A DNA stretch of 64,000 nt from Streptomyces sp. NBC_01497. Lineage in GTDB: Bacteria; Actinomycetota; Actinomycetes; Streptomycetales; Streptomycetaceae. Of this stretch, positions 53,353-61,516 are shown in pieces. The DNA lies in the NCBI RefSeq assembly GCF_036250695.1, contig NZ_CP109427.1:3968001-4032000 (forward strand), in the 5' to 3' direction. Both the position numbers and the translations under genes were made by a program. Below the pieces are notes generated by a model. That model was not told where the DNA came from. It did not search any database and saw only the letters and a program-made list of their open reading frames with translations. Position 1 is the first letter of the stretch; each line of letters starts with the position of its first letter.

Positions 53353-54600
53353 TCAGGAGGGGAGGAACCCGGGCTTCTCCCTGCCCAGCTCCTGCAAGCG
53401 GTTCAGGTAGTTCTGTGCCCCTGGTTCGGTGCTGTAGCGCTGCCTCATGACGGCCGCGACTTCTCGACTTGTCATGATGAGCGAGGGGACCGATTGCCGA
53501 TCGCCCTGTAGCGCGCGTTCTCCATGGATGAGTGCTTGCTCCAAGTCGCCCTCACGCGCCGCGGCTACTGCCAGAGTCACCCGCGCCTCCGAGTTCCGCA
53601 TAGGCGACCGCTCGGTGCCGTCGAAGTCCGTTCCGGTGCGAAGCACCTCTTCCGCGAGCATCCGCGCAAGCCGGTCTTCGCCGACGAGGCGATAGCAGTC
53701 CATCGAGTAGAAGTCGAACTTCGCCGGGTCCACCACAAAGTGGTTGTCTAGGTTCTCGGGGGGTGGCATCCCCTCAAGGAGGCGGCGCCCCTTGTCGAGA
53801 GCCACTTCGACCTGTCGGCGGTCACCCAGCCGCGCCCACGCCTTGGCCTCCTGTCCGGCGAGCTGTACGGCCACGCCGTGGTTCGCTGCCACCCCCGCTC
53901 CGGCCTGCGCGGCCGCGATGACCCCGCGGTAGTCGCCGGTCGTGAGCGCGAACCATGCCCGCATTTCGTGCGCCCACCCGGCCAACTCGGGGTGGTCTGC
54001 CTCGGACGCGAGTGACAGTGCGGCGCGACGAGTGGACTCTGCCGCGTGGCGGTCCCCCGTGTCGTACTCGACACAGCCGACCAGCAAGGCGAGCCAACCC
54101 GACAGGGCGAGCACTTCGCGATGCTGGGCAAGGGTGAGGCTTTTTGTGTGCAGGTCAACGACGCGGCGAAGCCACTGCCGCCCCTCTATGAGGAGCTGAG
54201 CGCTCGGCATGTAGGGATATTCGGAGCAGAGTCGGTCCGTCGTGATCCGGAGAGCGTCGAGCGTGGCGCTGTCGACATCGGAACGGTTCAACCGACTCAC
54301 GATCTCCAGAGTCTCCATCCCGCTCGCTGCCAAGATTTCCTTTCCTCCGTCTCGCCGAGATGGAGCAGGGAAAAGGGCGTGTGTCACCGTTCCGAGGGTG
54401 GCCGCGATGATCGGCTGATAGAAGTCGTTCGGGGCCTGACCCGACTCCCAGCGCTTCCACTGGCGAATCATGCTGTCCTCTGCCGGCAGCTCCGTGGGCG
54501 CGTGTGCGCGCAGAGCCCTGACCGCGTCACGCTGGGACCAGTCGCGGGCCTGTCGTTCAGCAGTGATGCGCCGCGCCCATGCGGGCCTGTCGTCAGTCAT
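53353..54600 (-). CDS. XRE-type HTH regulator with TPR-like C-terminal region
   Basis: 415 residues. The HTH is at 9-50 (WARRITAERQARDWSQRDAV, EDSMIRQWKRWESGQA). A long helical region follows with TPR-like repeats (REVLALSGWLALLVGCVEYD, ELAGWAHEMRAWFALTTGDY, VEVALDKGRRLLEGM). This build is frequent in Streptomyces and its elements, and some members sense peptides. ATG 54600 has GGAGGAGG 4-6 nt upstream. A large imperfect dyad (54644-54711) lies in its promoter and may be its own operator. Confidence 0.8.
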   Translation of the reverse strand: MTDDRPAWARRITAERQARDWSQRDAVRALRAHAPTELPAEDSMIRQWKRWESGQAPNDFYQPIIAATLGTVTHALFPAPSRRDGGKEILAASGMETLEIVSRLNRSDVDSATLDALRITTDRLCSEYPYMPSAQLLIEGRQWLRRVVDLHTKSLTLAQHREVLALSGWLALLVGCVEYDTGDRHAAESTRRAALSLASEADHPELAGWAHEMRAWFALTTGDYRGVIAAAQAGAGVAANHGVAVQLAGQEAKAWARLGDRRQVEVALDKGRRLLEGMPPPENLDNHFVVDPAKFDFYSMDCYRLVGEDRLARMLAEEVLRTGTDFDGTERSPMRNSEARVTLAVAAAREGDLEQALIHGERALQGDRQSVPSLIMTSREVAAVMRQRYSTEPGAQNYLNRLQELGREKPGFLPS

Positions 54601-54643
54601 GCGCCCTCCTCCGAGTGCCTGCTCCGAGTCTCACGCGCGGACC

Positions 54644-54711
54644 GGGGGGACAGGGAAGGGGACAGGCGGGTGTCACCGGACATGTCCCCACTGCCTTTCC
54701 CTCGTCCCCCC
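54644..54711. promoter_or_regulatory. Imperfect inverted repeat in the XRE promoter
   Basis: GGGGGGACAGGGAA and GGGGACA on the left are mirrored by TGTCCCC and TTTCCCTCGTCCCCCC on the right. It sits 44-111 bp upstream of the XRE start. A repressor site is plausible. Confidence 0.4.
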
Positions 54712-54758
54712 ACTGTCACTTACCTCACACGCTCCGTTACTCCCATGCTTGTTGCAGA

Positions 54759-55094
54759 TCAAGCGCCACCCGGTGCGGAACGGCTTTCGAGCGCTTCGAG
54801 CCGTTCGGTCAATGTGTTGAGTTGGGAGCGGATTTCCTTGATGTCCTCGCGTACGTCGCCAACCGGCGCGGACCCATCGCTGACGAAGTTGCCCAGGTTC
54901 CCCGCCGACACGATCAGCCCTTCGGCGCGGAGTGCGGCAAGCCCATTTTGGATGGTCTGGCTCGCATACCCGAAGCGGTCAATCAGCTCGCGCTGAGAGG
55001 GGAGTTTCTCGCCCGGCTTCATCCTCTTGATGTCTGCGCGCAGCACGTCCGCGACCTGCACGGCCTTTGGTTTGGGACCTCCCGTGACAGTCAT
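54759..55094 (-). CDS. Short GntR family regulator (KorSA-like role)
   Basis: 111 residues. The GntR winged helix fills the protein: VADVLRADIKRMKPGEKLPS, QRELIDRFGYASQTIQNGLA, then RAEGLIVSAGNLGNFVSDGS. The usual ligand-binding domain is replaced by a ~30-residue coiled coil (DIKEIRSQLNTLTERLEALE), probably for dimerisation. In pSAM2-type elements a GntR protein (KorSA) silences transfer and replication genes; position and the repeated operators in its own promoter support the same role here. ATG 55094 has only a weak AAGGC before it. Confidence 0.8.
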   Translation of the reverse strand: MTVTGGPKPKAVQVADVLRADIKRMKPGEKLPSQRELIDRFGYASQTIQNGLAALRAEGLIVSAGNLGNFVSDGSAPVGDVREDIKEIRSQLNTLTERLEALESRSAPGGA

Positions 55095-55108
55095 GCCTTG
55101 AGGGTACC

Positions 55109-55168
55109 CACCACAGCGAACTAGTGCGCATCACCTTGCGAGGCTTGTGCACCACAGCGAACTAGTGC
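55109..55168. promoter_or_regulatory. Tandem operator sites for the GntR repressor
   Basis: CACCACAGCGAACTAGTGC occurs exactly at 55109-55127 and again at 55150-55168, 41 bp apart (about four helical turns), directly upstream of the GntR start. Each has outer arms resembling TGCAC/GTGCA around the CGAACTAG core. Between the repressor and the rightward operon, they could control both. Confidence 0.6.
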
Positions 55169-55689
55169 AAGCTAGTCTACGAACGGGCGCCTTGAAACAT
55201 AGGGGCGACCGGCTTGACCTGCTGTAACGCCCGGAGAGCTTCTGTGAAAAGGGCTCGACGGAAGCGGCAGTTGTTTGAAAATTCAACAGAGTGATTTGAG
55301 ATGACGGGGTGTGAGTCCCCGTCCCCGTGGCGGCCGGGTAAAGGCCGTCGGCGGCGCACTTGCTCGTGTGGCAGCTCTGGAGAACGTCCGCGCGGCCATC
55401 CCTTCCTTTCAGGGAGGTCGGCCGCGTGTGCGCCACCTGGCCGCACGGCCGCCCTGCTGGCGTCAGAGCAGTGACGATGACGCACCCGATTGGGGCTCGG
55501 GACCGTCCGGCCGTGGCAACGGCCGGACGGTGAAGCCCGCTCACCAGTGATCACAGTCCCCGGCGGGCCCGCTTCGGCGTCGTCCGCCGGGTGGCTGTGG
55601 CCGCTCGTGGAAGTGGTCACCACATGAAGCAGTCCCCCGGGGAGCTTGGCGGCGCCCGGGGGACTGCGAGACAGGCCGTTGGAGGACCT
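55169..55689. other. Leader region of the AICE transfer operon
   Basis: No recognisable gene. ACCGTCCGGCCGT (55502-55514) pairs with its complement at 55519-55531 around GGCA; other GC hairpins lie at ~55300-55350. The operon promoter is expected here, near the GntR operators. Confidence 0.5.
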
Positions 55690-55812
55690 GTGATTGCAGT
55701 TTGGCAGAACAACCCGTCGGCGGACGACCGCGACCAGGACGCCCGCGACTACGAGAACGCCGAGCAGCGCCGACAGGCGGAAGACCACCGCCGCCCCGGC
55801 CTCGGCCACTGA
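55690..55812 (+). CDS. Small hypothetical protein, first gene of the AICE operon
   Basis: 40 residues, VIAVWQNNPSADDRDQDARD and YENAEQRRQAEDHRRPGLGH, very charged. GTG 55690 has TTGGAGG 5 nt upstream, a strong ribosome site, which is the main reason to accept it. Function unknown. Confidence 0.5.
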   Translation: MIAVWQNNPSADDRDQDARDYENAEQRRQAEDHRRPGLGH

Positions 55813-55901
55813 CACACGCAACCCATGAACGGCGCGGCACCGGTGTTCGAGCACCGGTGCCGCCTGGGCCGTTCCCCCTTGCTGAGGAGAGTGCACGACC
55901 C

Positions 55902-56204
55902 ATGAAAAGTATCGTCGCTGGTCACGTAGCTGTCACCACGACCGAGTTCATCGAACTCGCGCTCGGAACCCCCCTCGACCTGTGGCTCGGTCCCGAGGGC
56001 AAGGAGAGCCCCGAGGAGTACGCGGCCCGCCGGGACGCGGCCCGCGACATCCTCGCGGACGACCCGAGCATCCTCGATCGCGTCAGCGGCGTTGCCGCCG
56101 AGGCGATCGAGGCGTTCGCGCCGGACCTGTTCGACGTCATCACCCCGCTGCGTCCGGCCATCCGCCGTGGCCGTGCCCGCCGGGCTCGTCGGGCGGTGGC
56201 CTGA
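55902..56204 (+). CDS. Hypothetical protein of the AICE operon
   Basis: 100 residues: AVTTTEFIELALGTPLDLWL, PEEYAARRDAARDILADDPS, then a basic end PAIRRGRARRARRAVA. Helical, no family recognised. GAGGAG lies 12 nt before the ATG. Its TGA shares one base with the next ATG (TGATG), so the two are coupled. Confidence 0.6.
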   Translation: MKSIVAGHVAVTTTEFIELALGTPLDLWLGPEGKESPEEYAARRDAARDILADDPSILDRVSGVAAEAIEAFAPDLFDVITPLRPAIRRGRARRARRAVA

Positions 56205-56467
56205 TGGGTTGGCGCGACAAGGTCCGTGAGGCCGTGGTCACGCACACCACGGACCCCGAAGGCACCCCGAGTCTCGCGCGCCGGGCCACGCAGGTGGCGG
56301 CGGTCCTGGGAGACACGGCCGGTACGCATCACCTGACCGCGGCAGCCGTGGCCGTCTCCGGTCTCGGCAGCCTCGCCGTTGCCGCTGAGGGCGCGCTGTC
56401 GAACTACGTCTACCCGCCCGGCGAGTACGCGACGTTCGACACCGACCGCAAGGGCGGTGCCCGATGA
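56204..56467 (+). CDS. Hypothetical protein of the AICE operon
   Basis: 87 residues: MGWRDKVREAVVTHTTDPEG, a middle hydrophobic stretch THHLTAAAVAVSGLGSLAVA that may touch the membrane, and the end PGEYATFDTDRKGGAR. No family recognised. It overlaps the GGDEF gene by 4 bp (ATGA). Confidence 0.6.
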   Translation: MGWRDKVREAVVTHTTDPEGTPSLARRATQVAAVLGDTAGTHHLTAAAVAVSGLGSLAVAAEGALSNYVYPPGEYATFDTDRKGGAR

Positions 56468-57108
56468 GCAGCACTGTGACGACGCTCGCCGCGGCCCTGC
56501 CGCTCGCGGCCGGGTGGTCCCTGCACGGCTGGCGCCTGCGCCGCCGGATCGAAGCAGCGCGTCGCGACCCGCTCACCGGCCTCCCGACGCGGGACGCGTT
56601 CACGTCCCGGGCCGGGCGCCTCCTGGCGGCCGGCCGGAGCGCGGTCTACCTGCTGGATCTCGACCACTTCAAGCAGATCAACGACACCTTCGGCCACGCG
56701 GCCGGTGACGTGGTCATCCGGGCCACCGGTGAGCGTCTGGCCGCGTGGGCTGACGAGACCGGCGCCGCGGTTGCGAGGTTGGGTGGCGACGAGTTTGCTG
56801 CGGTCGACCTCTGCTACGGCAAGGCTGACCTGCTGTGGTCACTCGACCGCCTCACCCACACCCTCACGGCGCCGATGGCTCTGGAGGGGCACACGCTCGT
56901 CCCGCAGGCGTCCATCGGCGCGGTCCTCGCGGACCCGCACGATGCCGCCGATCTGCCGCTGCTGCTGCGCCTGGCGGATGAGCAGATGTACGTCTCCAAG
57001 AGCACTCGCAAGCCGTGGTCGATCGCCGATGACCTCTCGCCGGTCCTGCCCAGCGCCAACGGCCGCCGCGCCGGACGTACCGGCACCCACGACTGGGGGC
57101 AGCAGTGA
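56464..57108 (+). CDS. GGDEF-domain diguanylate cyclase encoded by the AICE
   Basis: 214 residues. A short N-terminal hydrophobic stretch (TTLAAALPLAAGWSLHGW) may anchor it. The GGDEF domain is complete: RRDPLTGLPTRDAF, VYLLDLDHFKQINDTFGHAA with the metal-binding Asp, and ARLGGDEFAAVD at 104-115. The RxxD inhibitory site that normally precedes GGDEF by five residues is absent, so product inhibition should be weak. It should make cyclic di-GMP from GTP, the signal that controls BldD and sporulation in Streptomyces. Coupled by ATGA overlaps to both neighbours, so made together with transfer proteins. Confidence 0.85.
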   Translation: MSSTVTTLAAALPLAAGWSLHGWRLRRRIEAARRDPLTGLPTRDAFTSRAGRLLAAGRSAVYLLDLDHFKQINDTFGHAAGDVVIRATGERLAAWADETGAAVARLGGDEFAAVDLCYGKADLLWSLDRLTHTLTAPMALEGHTLVPQASIGAVLADPHDAADLPLLLRLADEQMYVSKSTRKPWSIADDLSPVLPSANGRRAGRTGTHDWGQQ

Positions 57109-58235
57109 AGACCCATCCGAGCAGCGAGCAGATCCGCTCCGCTGAGAAGACCCTCGCCGCGGGCACCTGGGCCATCACCGGCGGGGCCGTCCTGTACTCC
57201 GTGTTGACCGTGACGCCGCTGGTCCAGCGCGTCACCCCGGATGGTTGGGACTGGACGGGTCCGATCCTGCCGATCGTGGTGGATGCGGCCGTGGTCATCG
57301 TGGTCCGCCTCGACTCGGTCGTCTCCCGCCTTGGAGCGAGCGGGGGGAAGTGGCCGGCACTCCTGCGGTGGATGACCGGCCTGATGACCCTGCTGCTCAA
57401 CATCGGCAACTCGGCTCTGGCCGGGGATGCCGTCGGTGTCGCCGTGCACGCAGTCGCGCCATGCCTGTTGATCGTCACGGCTGAGGCGGGGCTCGCCTAC
57501 CGGCGGGCCATCGCCCGCGGCCTCGACAGCATCGCAAAGGATGAGGCGGCCGAACGCGAGCGTGAACGCCTGGCCCGGGAGGCTCGTGAACGGGCCGCGC
57601 GGGAGGAACGCGAGGCCCGTGAACAAGCTGAGCGTGCCGAGCGTGAACAGGAACGCGAGCGCCGTGAACGCCTTGAGCGGGAAGCGCGTGAACACGCTGA
57701 ACGCCTGGCACGCGAACAGGCCGATCGTGAACGTGACACGGCCCGCGAGCAGCGCGAGCACGAGGCAGGCTTGGAGCGAGAGCGAGCCAAGCGCGAAGCG
57801 AACGAAAAGGCCGCTGAACAGGCACGTATTGACGCCCGCGAGGAGCGCGAACGCCGTGAACGGCGCGAGCGCGAGGAGCGTGAACACCAGCAGCACATCG
57901 CCGCGCGGGCCGCTCAGCAAGCCCAGATCCAGCAGCGCCAGACGCGCCGGGCACTGCCCGCCGCCCCCGCCGTGAACACCAGCGTGAACGGGGCCGTGAA
58001 CACGCGGGCGGGCAGCGTGAACGCCCGGCCGGTGCCCGTGAACACCCCGGCCCCGGCGGGCCTGGTGAAGGTCTCCGAGGACGTTGCGCGGGCCGTCATC
58101 GCGGACCCGGTGAACGCTGGCCTCTCCGTGCGTCAGCTCGCCGAGGAGACCGGATGGTCCATCGGTTGGGTCTCTGCGCGGCGGGCCGAACAGCGCCAGG
58201 ACATCGAGGAGAACGACACCGACGAGGCGGCCTGA
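57105..58235 (+). CDS. DUF2637 / SpdB-like membrane protein with long charged coiled coil and C-terminal HTH
   Basis: 376 residues. The N-terminal DUF2637 part has about four membrane helices (TWAITGGAVLYSVLTVTPLV; PILPIVVDAAVVIVV; WMTGLMTLLLNIGNSALAGD; VAPCLLIVTAEAGLAYRRA). About 120 residues of Arg/Glu coiled coil follow (RERLAREARERAAREEREAR). A Val/Asn/Pro linker (VNTSVNGAVNTRAGSVNA) leads to an HTH-like end (NAGLSVRQLAEETGWSIGWV). SpdB proteins help spread the element within the mycelium and bind DNA next to the Tra translocase. The gene contains 14 copies of CGTGAAC. GTG 57105 overlaps the GGDEF stop. Confidence 0.8.
   Translation: MKTHPSSEQIRSAEKTLAAGTWAITGGAVLYSVLTVTPLVQRVTPDGWDWTGPILPIVVDAAVVIVVRLDSVVSRLGASGGKWPALLRWMTGLMTLLLNIGNSALAGDAVGVAVHAVAPCLLIVTAEAGLAYRRAIARGLDSIAKDEAAERERERLAREARERAAREEREAREQAERAEREQERERRERLEREAREHAERLAREQADRERDTAREQREHEAGLERERAKREANEKAAEQARIDAREERERRERREREEREHQQHIAARAAQQAQIQQRQTRRALPAAPAVNTSVNGAVNTRAGSVNARPVPVNTPAPAGLVKVSEDVARAVIADPVNAGLSVRQLAEETGWSIGWVSARRAEQRQDIEENDTDEAA
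57561..58115 (+). repeat. CGTGAAC repeat cluster, candidate clt / Tra recognition sites
   Basis: CGTGAAC begins at 57561, 57585, 57618, 57642, 57663, 57687, 57726, 57855, 57879, 57971, 57983, 57995, 58016 and 58037; a GTGAAC follows at 58110. The first nine are read CGT-GAA-C (Arg-Glu), the last five C-GTG-AAC (Val-Asn). The common spacing is 12-24 bp. Confidence 0.65.
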
Positions 58236-58606
58236 TGTCGCCGACGTTCGGCCAGTGTTTCGACCCGACTGGCGCCACCTACGGCGTGCCGACCTTCCCG
58301 TGGAAGTTCGCCCCCGCCGGGTACGCCACCCGCCGCCAGCTGCGGGCGCGCGGACTGCGGCCCGGCGGGCAGCCGATCGCAGCTCAGGTGATGCGCCGCT
58401 CCACCCGCCGCAAGTCGGGCGTGAGCGTCGCCTACCTGTACCGCATCGAGCGCGCGAAGCCCGTGCGGCCCATGACCCCCGGGCGGGCCGCGGCGCTCGC
58501 GAAAGCGATGCTCGCGCGCCGCACCTGCCCGCTCTGCCAGACGGACGCCGGGTACTGCATCCCGCCCTCACTCGGGGCGTGCGTGCCCTGCGCCTACCCC
58601 TCCTGA
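58235..58606 (+). CDS. RRQRL-motif zinc-binding protein
   Basis: 123 residues. The motif is GYATRRQLRARGLRPGGQP, followed by YLYRIERAKPVRPMTPGRAA and a Cys cluster ARRTCPLCQTDAGYC ... GACVPCAYPS that should hold one zinc. It is typical of conjugative elements of Streptomyces, with unknown molecular role. The ATG shares its A with the preceding TGA, so translation is coupled to the SpdB-like protein. Confidence 0.8.
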   Translation: MSPTFGQCFDPTGATYGVPTFPWKFAPAGYATRRQLRARGLRPGGQPIAAQVMRRSTRRKSGVSVAYLYRIERAKPVRPMTPGRAAALAKAMLARRTCPLCQTDAGYCIPPSLGACVPCAYPS

Positions 58607-58697
58607 ACAGCGCATCCATCGTTTCCCGGGCCCGGCCGCCCACCTCCTACAGCGACGGCCGGGCCCTTCCACTCCCTCGTGAAGGAGCAGCCTTACC

Positions 58698-60884
58698 GTG
58701 TCCGACATTCACGCCTCTGACCAGCCCCACGAGCATGCCGGGGCGGAAGTCTTCGACATCACCACCAAGCGCCCCACCACCCCGGCGCCCGCCCCCGTAT
58801 CCGACCCGGCGCCGGTGACGGTGGCCGCGCCGGCCCCGCCGGTGCTGCACGACGAGGACGACGACGCACCCGCGTTTCGACCGGTCGACTCGCCCTCCCT
58901 GCCCTCACCGGGCATCACGGTCACCAAGCGCCGGCCGATCCTGCCCAGTTGGCTGACCTCCAAGCCCGGCTTCGTCTCCACCACGCAGCGCGCATTGGGC
59001 AACGCCTGGTACGCCACGGCCTACCACTCGATTCGCACCCCCTGGTACGCCCTCCAACTGGGCTTGCACGCTCCCCGCGGTACCGCCCGGCTCATCGGCC
59101 AGACGAACCGGTGGGTGTGGGACACGGAGGGCGCCCCGCTGCGCGCGTACGAGGTGCAGCACGAGAACACCGCCGAATACCTCAAGCTCTCCCGTCAGCG
59201 TGACGGCCGCGTGCGCCTGCGGGTCCTGACGGCAACGGTGGCGATCGTGTTCGGCCTGTCGTTCGCGCTGGTCCTGTACGTGATGGCGCCCGCGTGGCTC
59301 GCGGTGATGGCCTCGGCGGCGGTGCTGGTGGCCGGGTTCTGGGGAGCCCCGCAGGACCACCCGCTCATCTCCCCTGCGGTGCTGAAGACCGAGGTGCAGA
59401 AGCTCACGGGGTCGATCGTGCTGCGGGGTCTGGACAACATCGGCAACGCGAAGATTTCCGCCGCCATCAAGAAGGGCGGCGACATGAACGGCATGCACTT
59501 CACCAGCGAGATCACCCGCGACGGCCCCGGCTACCGCGCCGACGTGGACCTGCCCTGGGGAGTGACCCCGGAGGACATCATGGAGGCCCGCAAACCGCTC
59601 GCGTCCGGGCTTCGGCGCAAGGTCGGCTGCGTGTGGCCCTCGCCTGACCCGACCGAGCATGAGGGTCGGCTGGTCCTGTGGGTCGGGGACAAGCCGATGA
59701 ACGAGACGACGAAGCCCGCCTGGCCGCTGCTCAAGTCGGGCACGGTCGACCTGTTCAAGCCCGTCATCTTCGGCAACGACCAGCGCATGAGCGACGTGTC
59801 CGTCACCCTCATGTTCGCCTCGGTCGTGGTCGGGTCGATCCCGCGCATGGGCAAGACGTTCCTGATGCGGTTGTTCCTGCTCATCGCCGCGTTGGACCCG
59901 CGCGCGGCCCTGTACGCGTTCGACTTCAAGGGCACCGGCGACTTCAGCGCCCTGGAACCGGTCTGCCACCGCTACCGGGCCGGTGACGAGGACGAGGACA
60001 TCGAATACGTCCTCGACTCACTGCGCGAGCTGCGCTTGGAGTTGCGGCGCCGGGCGAAGGTCATCAAGTCCCTGCCGCGCTCACGGTGTCCCGAATCGAA
60101 GGTCACCCCCGAACTCGCCAACGACCGCTCGCTCGGGCTGCATCCGATCGTCGCGGGGTTCGATGAGTGCCAGGTGCCCTTCGAGCACGAGAAGTACGGC
60201 AAGGAGATCGAGGAGATCGCCACCGACCTGGGCAAACGCGGCCCCGCCCTCGGCATGATCACCCTGTTCGGCACCCAGCGCCCGGACGCGAAGTCCCTGC
60301 CCACCGGCATCTCAGCGAACGCGGTGCTGCGGTTCTGCCTCAAGGTCATGGGACAGCCCGCCAACGACATGGTCCTCGGCACGTCGATGTACAAGGCCGG
60401 GTACCGGGCGACGATGTTCTCCCGCTCCGACCGGGGCATTTGCTGGATGGCCGGTGAAGGAGACGACCCCCGCATCGTCGCGTCCGCGTTCGTCGACGCG
60501 GTCGGCGCGGAACAGGTCGCTGCACGCGCCCGGCAGGTCCGCGAGGAGTACGGCAACGTCACCGGCCACGCCATCGGCCAGACCCCCCAGCGCTCCGAGG
60601 GCGCCAGCTTCGACCTGCTCGCCGACATCAACGACAGCTTCGGACCCGACGAGGACAAGCTCTGGAACGAGCGCCTGGCCGGCCGCCTCGCCTCCCTGCG
60701 CCCCGACGTCTACGGCGGCTGGAAGGCCGAAACCGTCGCGAAGAACCTGCGCCCGCACGGCATCGCCGTCCTCGACGTATGGGGCACCACCGATGCCGGC
60801 AAGGGCACCACCCGCCGCGGTATCGCCCGCACCGACATCCTCAAGGCAATCACCCAGCGTGACGGGAAGCGATCCGAGAACTGA
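58698..60884 (+). CDS. traSA: TraSA-like FtsK/SpoIIIE-type conjugative DNA translocase
   Basis: 728 residues. A Pro-rich disordered N-terminus (~1-75) leads to two membrane helices at ~177-213 (LTATVAIVFGLSFALVLYVM; WLAVMASAAVLVAGFWG). The motor domain has Walker A GSIPRMGKT at 379-387 and Walker B LHPIVAGFDEC at 481-491, with LFGTQRPDAKSLPTGI after it. Streptomyces elements use this single hexameric pump to move double-stranded DNA between hyphae, binding repeated 8-bp-like sites through a C-terminal winged helix (here near KAETVAKNLRPHGIAVLDVW). GTG 58698 has AAGGAG 12 nt upstream. Follows the RRQRL gene by 91 bp. Confidence 0.85.
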   Translation: MSDIHASDQPHEHAGAEVFDITTKRPTTPAPAPVSDPAPVTVAAPAPPVLHDEDDDAPAFRPVDSPSLPSPGITVTKRRPILPSWLTSKPGFVSTTQRALGNAWYATAYHSIRTPWYALQLGLHAPRGTARLIGQTNRWVWDTEGAPLRAYEVQHENTAEYLKLSRQRDGRVRLRVLTATVAIVFGLSFALVLYVMAPAWLAVMASAAVLVAGFWGAPQDHPLISPAVLKTEVQKLTGSIVLRGLDNIGNAKISAAIKKGGDMNGMHFTSEITRDGPGYRADVDLPWGVTPEDIMEARKPLASGLRRKVGCVWPSPDPTEHEGRLVLWVGDKPMNETTKPAWPLLKSGTVDLFKPVIFGNDQRMSDVSVTLMFASVVVGSIPRMGKTFLMRLFLLIAALDPRAALYAFDFKGTGDFSALEPVCHRYRAGDEDEDIEYVLDSLRELRLELRRRAKVIKSLPRSRCPESKVTPELANDRSLGLHPIVAGFDECQVPFEHEKYGKEIEEIATDLGKRGPALGMITLFGTQRPDAKSLPTGISANAVLRFCLKVMGQPANDMVLGTSMYKAGYRATMFSRSDRGICWMAGEGDDPRIVASAFVDAVGAEQVAARARQVREEYGNVTGHAIGQTPQRSEGASFDLLADINDSFGPDEDKLWNERLAGRLASLRPDVYGGWKAETVAKNLRPHGIAVLDVWGTTDAGKGTTRRGIARTDILKAITQRDGKRSEN

Positions 60885-60894
60885 CGCGCACCGC

Positions 60895-60982
60895 TGCTAG
60901 ACCTAGCACCCACCGGTGCTAGGTCTAGCACCACCGCTAGCACCCCATCCACTGTCTGATCAGTGATCTCGCACCTAGCACC
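60895..60982. repeat. Perfect hairpin plus CTAGCACC repeats after traSA
   Basis: TGCTAGACCTAGCACC (60895-60910) pairs exactly with 60915-60930 around CACC. The word CTAGCACC recurs in direct orientation at 60903, 60925, 60937 and 60975 and inverted at 60915. Besides acting as a terminator, the iteron-like layout could bind a regulator or replication protein. Confidence 0.7.
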
Positions 60983-61024
60983 CCACCTGCGGAAACCCCC
61001 GGAAACCCGCCTGGAAGGCACCCC

Positions 61025-61276
61025 ATGGCCCTGTTCCTCGTTGCTAGCGCCTGCCTGACCATCGTCACCCTGTGTTACGCGGCTCTGTGTGCGACCTCCC
61101 CCTTCGGGGACTGCCGCCGCTGCCGCGGCATGGGCCACGCCATCAAGACCGACCGCCGCGGCAAGGCCAAGCGCGGCAAGGACTGCCGCCACTGCCAGGC
61201 CACCGGCAAGCGCATACGCGCTGGCCGCCACCTGCTCAACCTCTGGATGGCCACCTACCGCGACGGCACCAACTGA
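61025..61276 (+). CDS. Small membrane protein with DnaJ-like zinc finger
   Basis: 83 residues. An N-terminal membrane helix (LFLVASACLTIVTLCYAALC) is followed by two CxxCxxxG elements, DCRRCRGMGHAI and DCRHCQATGKRIRA, resembling half of a DnaJ zinc domain. Found commonly in this position of AICEs; function unknown. Confidence 0.65.
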   Translation: MALFLVASACLTIVTLCYAALCATSPFGDCRRCRGMGHAIKTDRRGKAKRGKDCRHCQATGKRIRAGRHLLNLWMATYRDGTN

Positions 61277-61323
61277 CCCAGCACCAGCCACCGCACCACG
61301 ACATCGGAAGGGAGACCACCGCC

Positions 61324-61509
61324 GTGGTCATCTCCGTCTCGCTCGTCTTCCTGTTCGGCCTGGTCCTGTTCTTCCTCCTGCGCTCCAACCACAACTACGG
61401 CACCGCGTTCGCCGCGGTCATGTTCGGGTTCTTCCTCGCCTCCACCGGCGCGGCCGGCCCCATCAACCAACTCGCCACGGCCGTCGTCCAGGCCGTCCAC
61501 AGCATGTGA
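61324..61509 (+). CDS. Small two-TM membrane protein (spread-type)
   Basis: 61 residues: VVISVSLVFLFGLVLFFLLR and AFAAVMFGFFLASTGAAGPI as two membrane helices. GTG 61324 has AAGGGAG about 10 nt upstream. Small hydrophobic Spd proteins of Streptomyces elements look like this; family assignment is by context. Confidence 0.6.
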   Translation: MVISVSLVFLFGLVLFFLLRSNHNYGTAFAAVMFGFFLASTGAAGPINQLATAVVQAVHSM

Positions 61510-61516
61510 GGACCCC

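Noticed and set aside
55311..55550. Small plus-strand frame in the AICE leader
   Set aside because: Covers GC hairpins and a likely promoter region; composition suggests non-coding.
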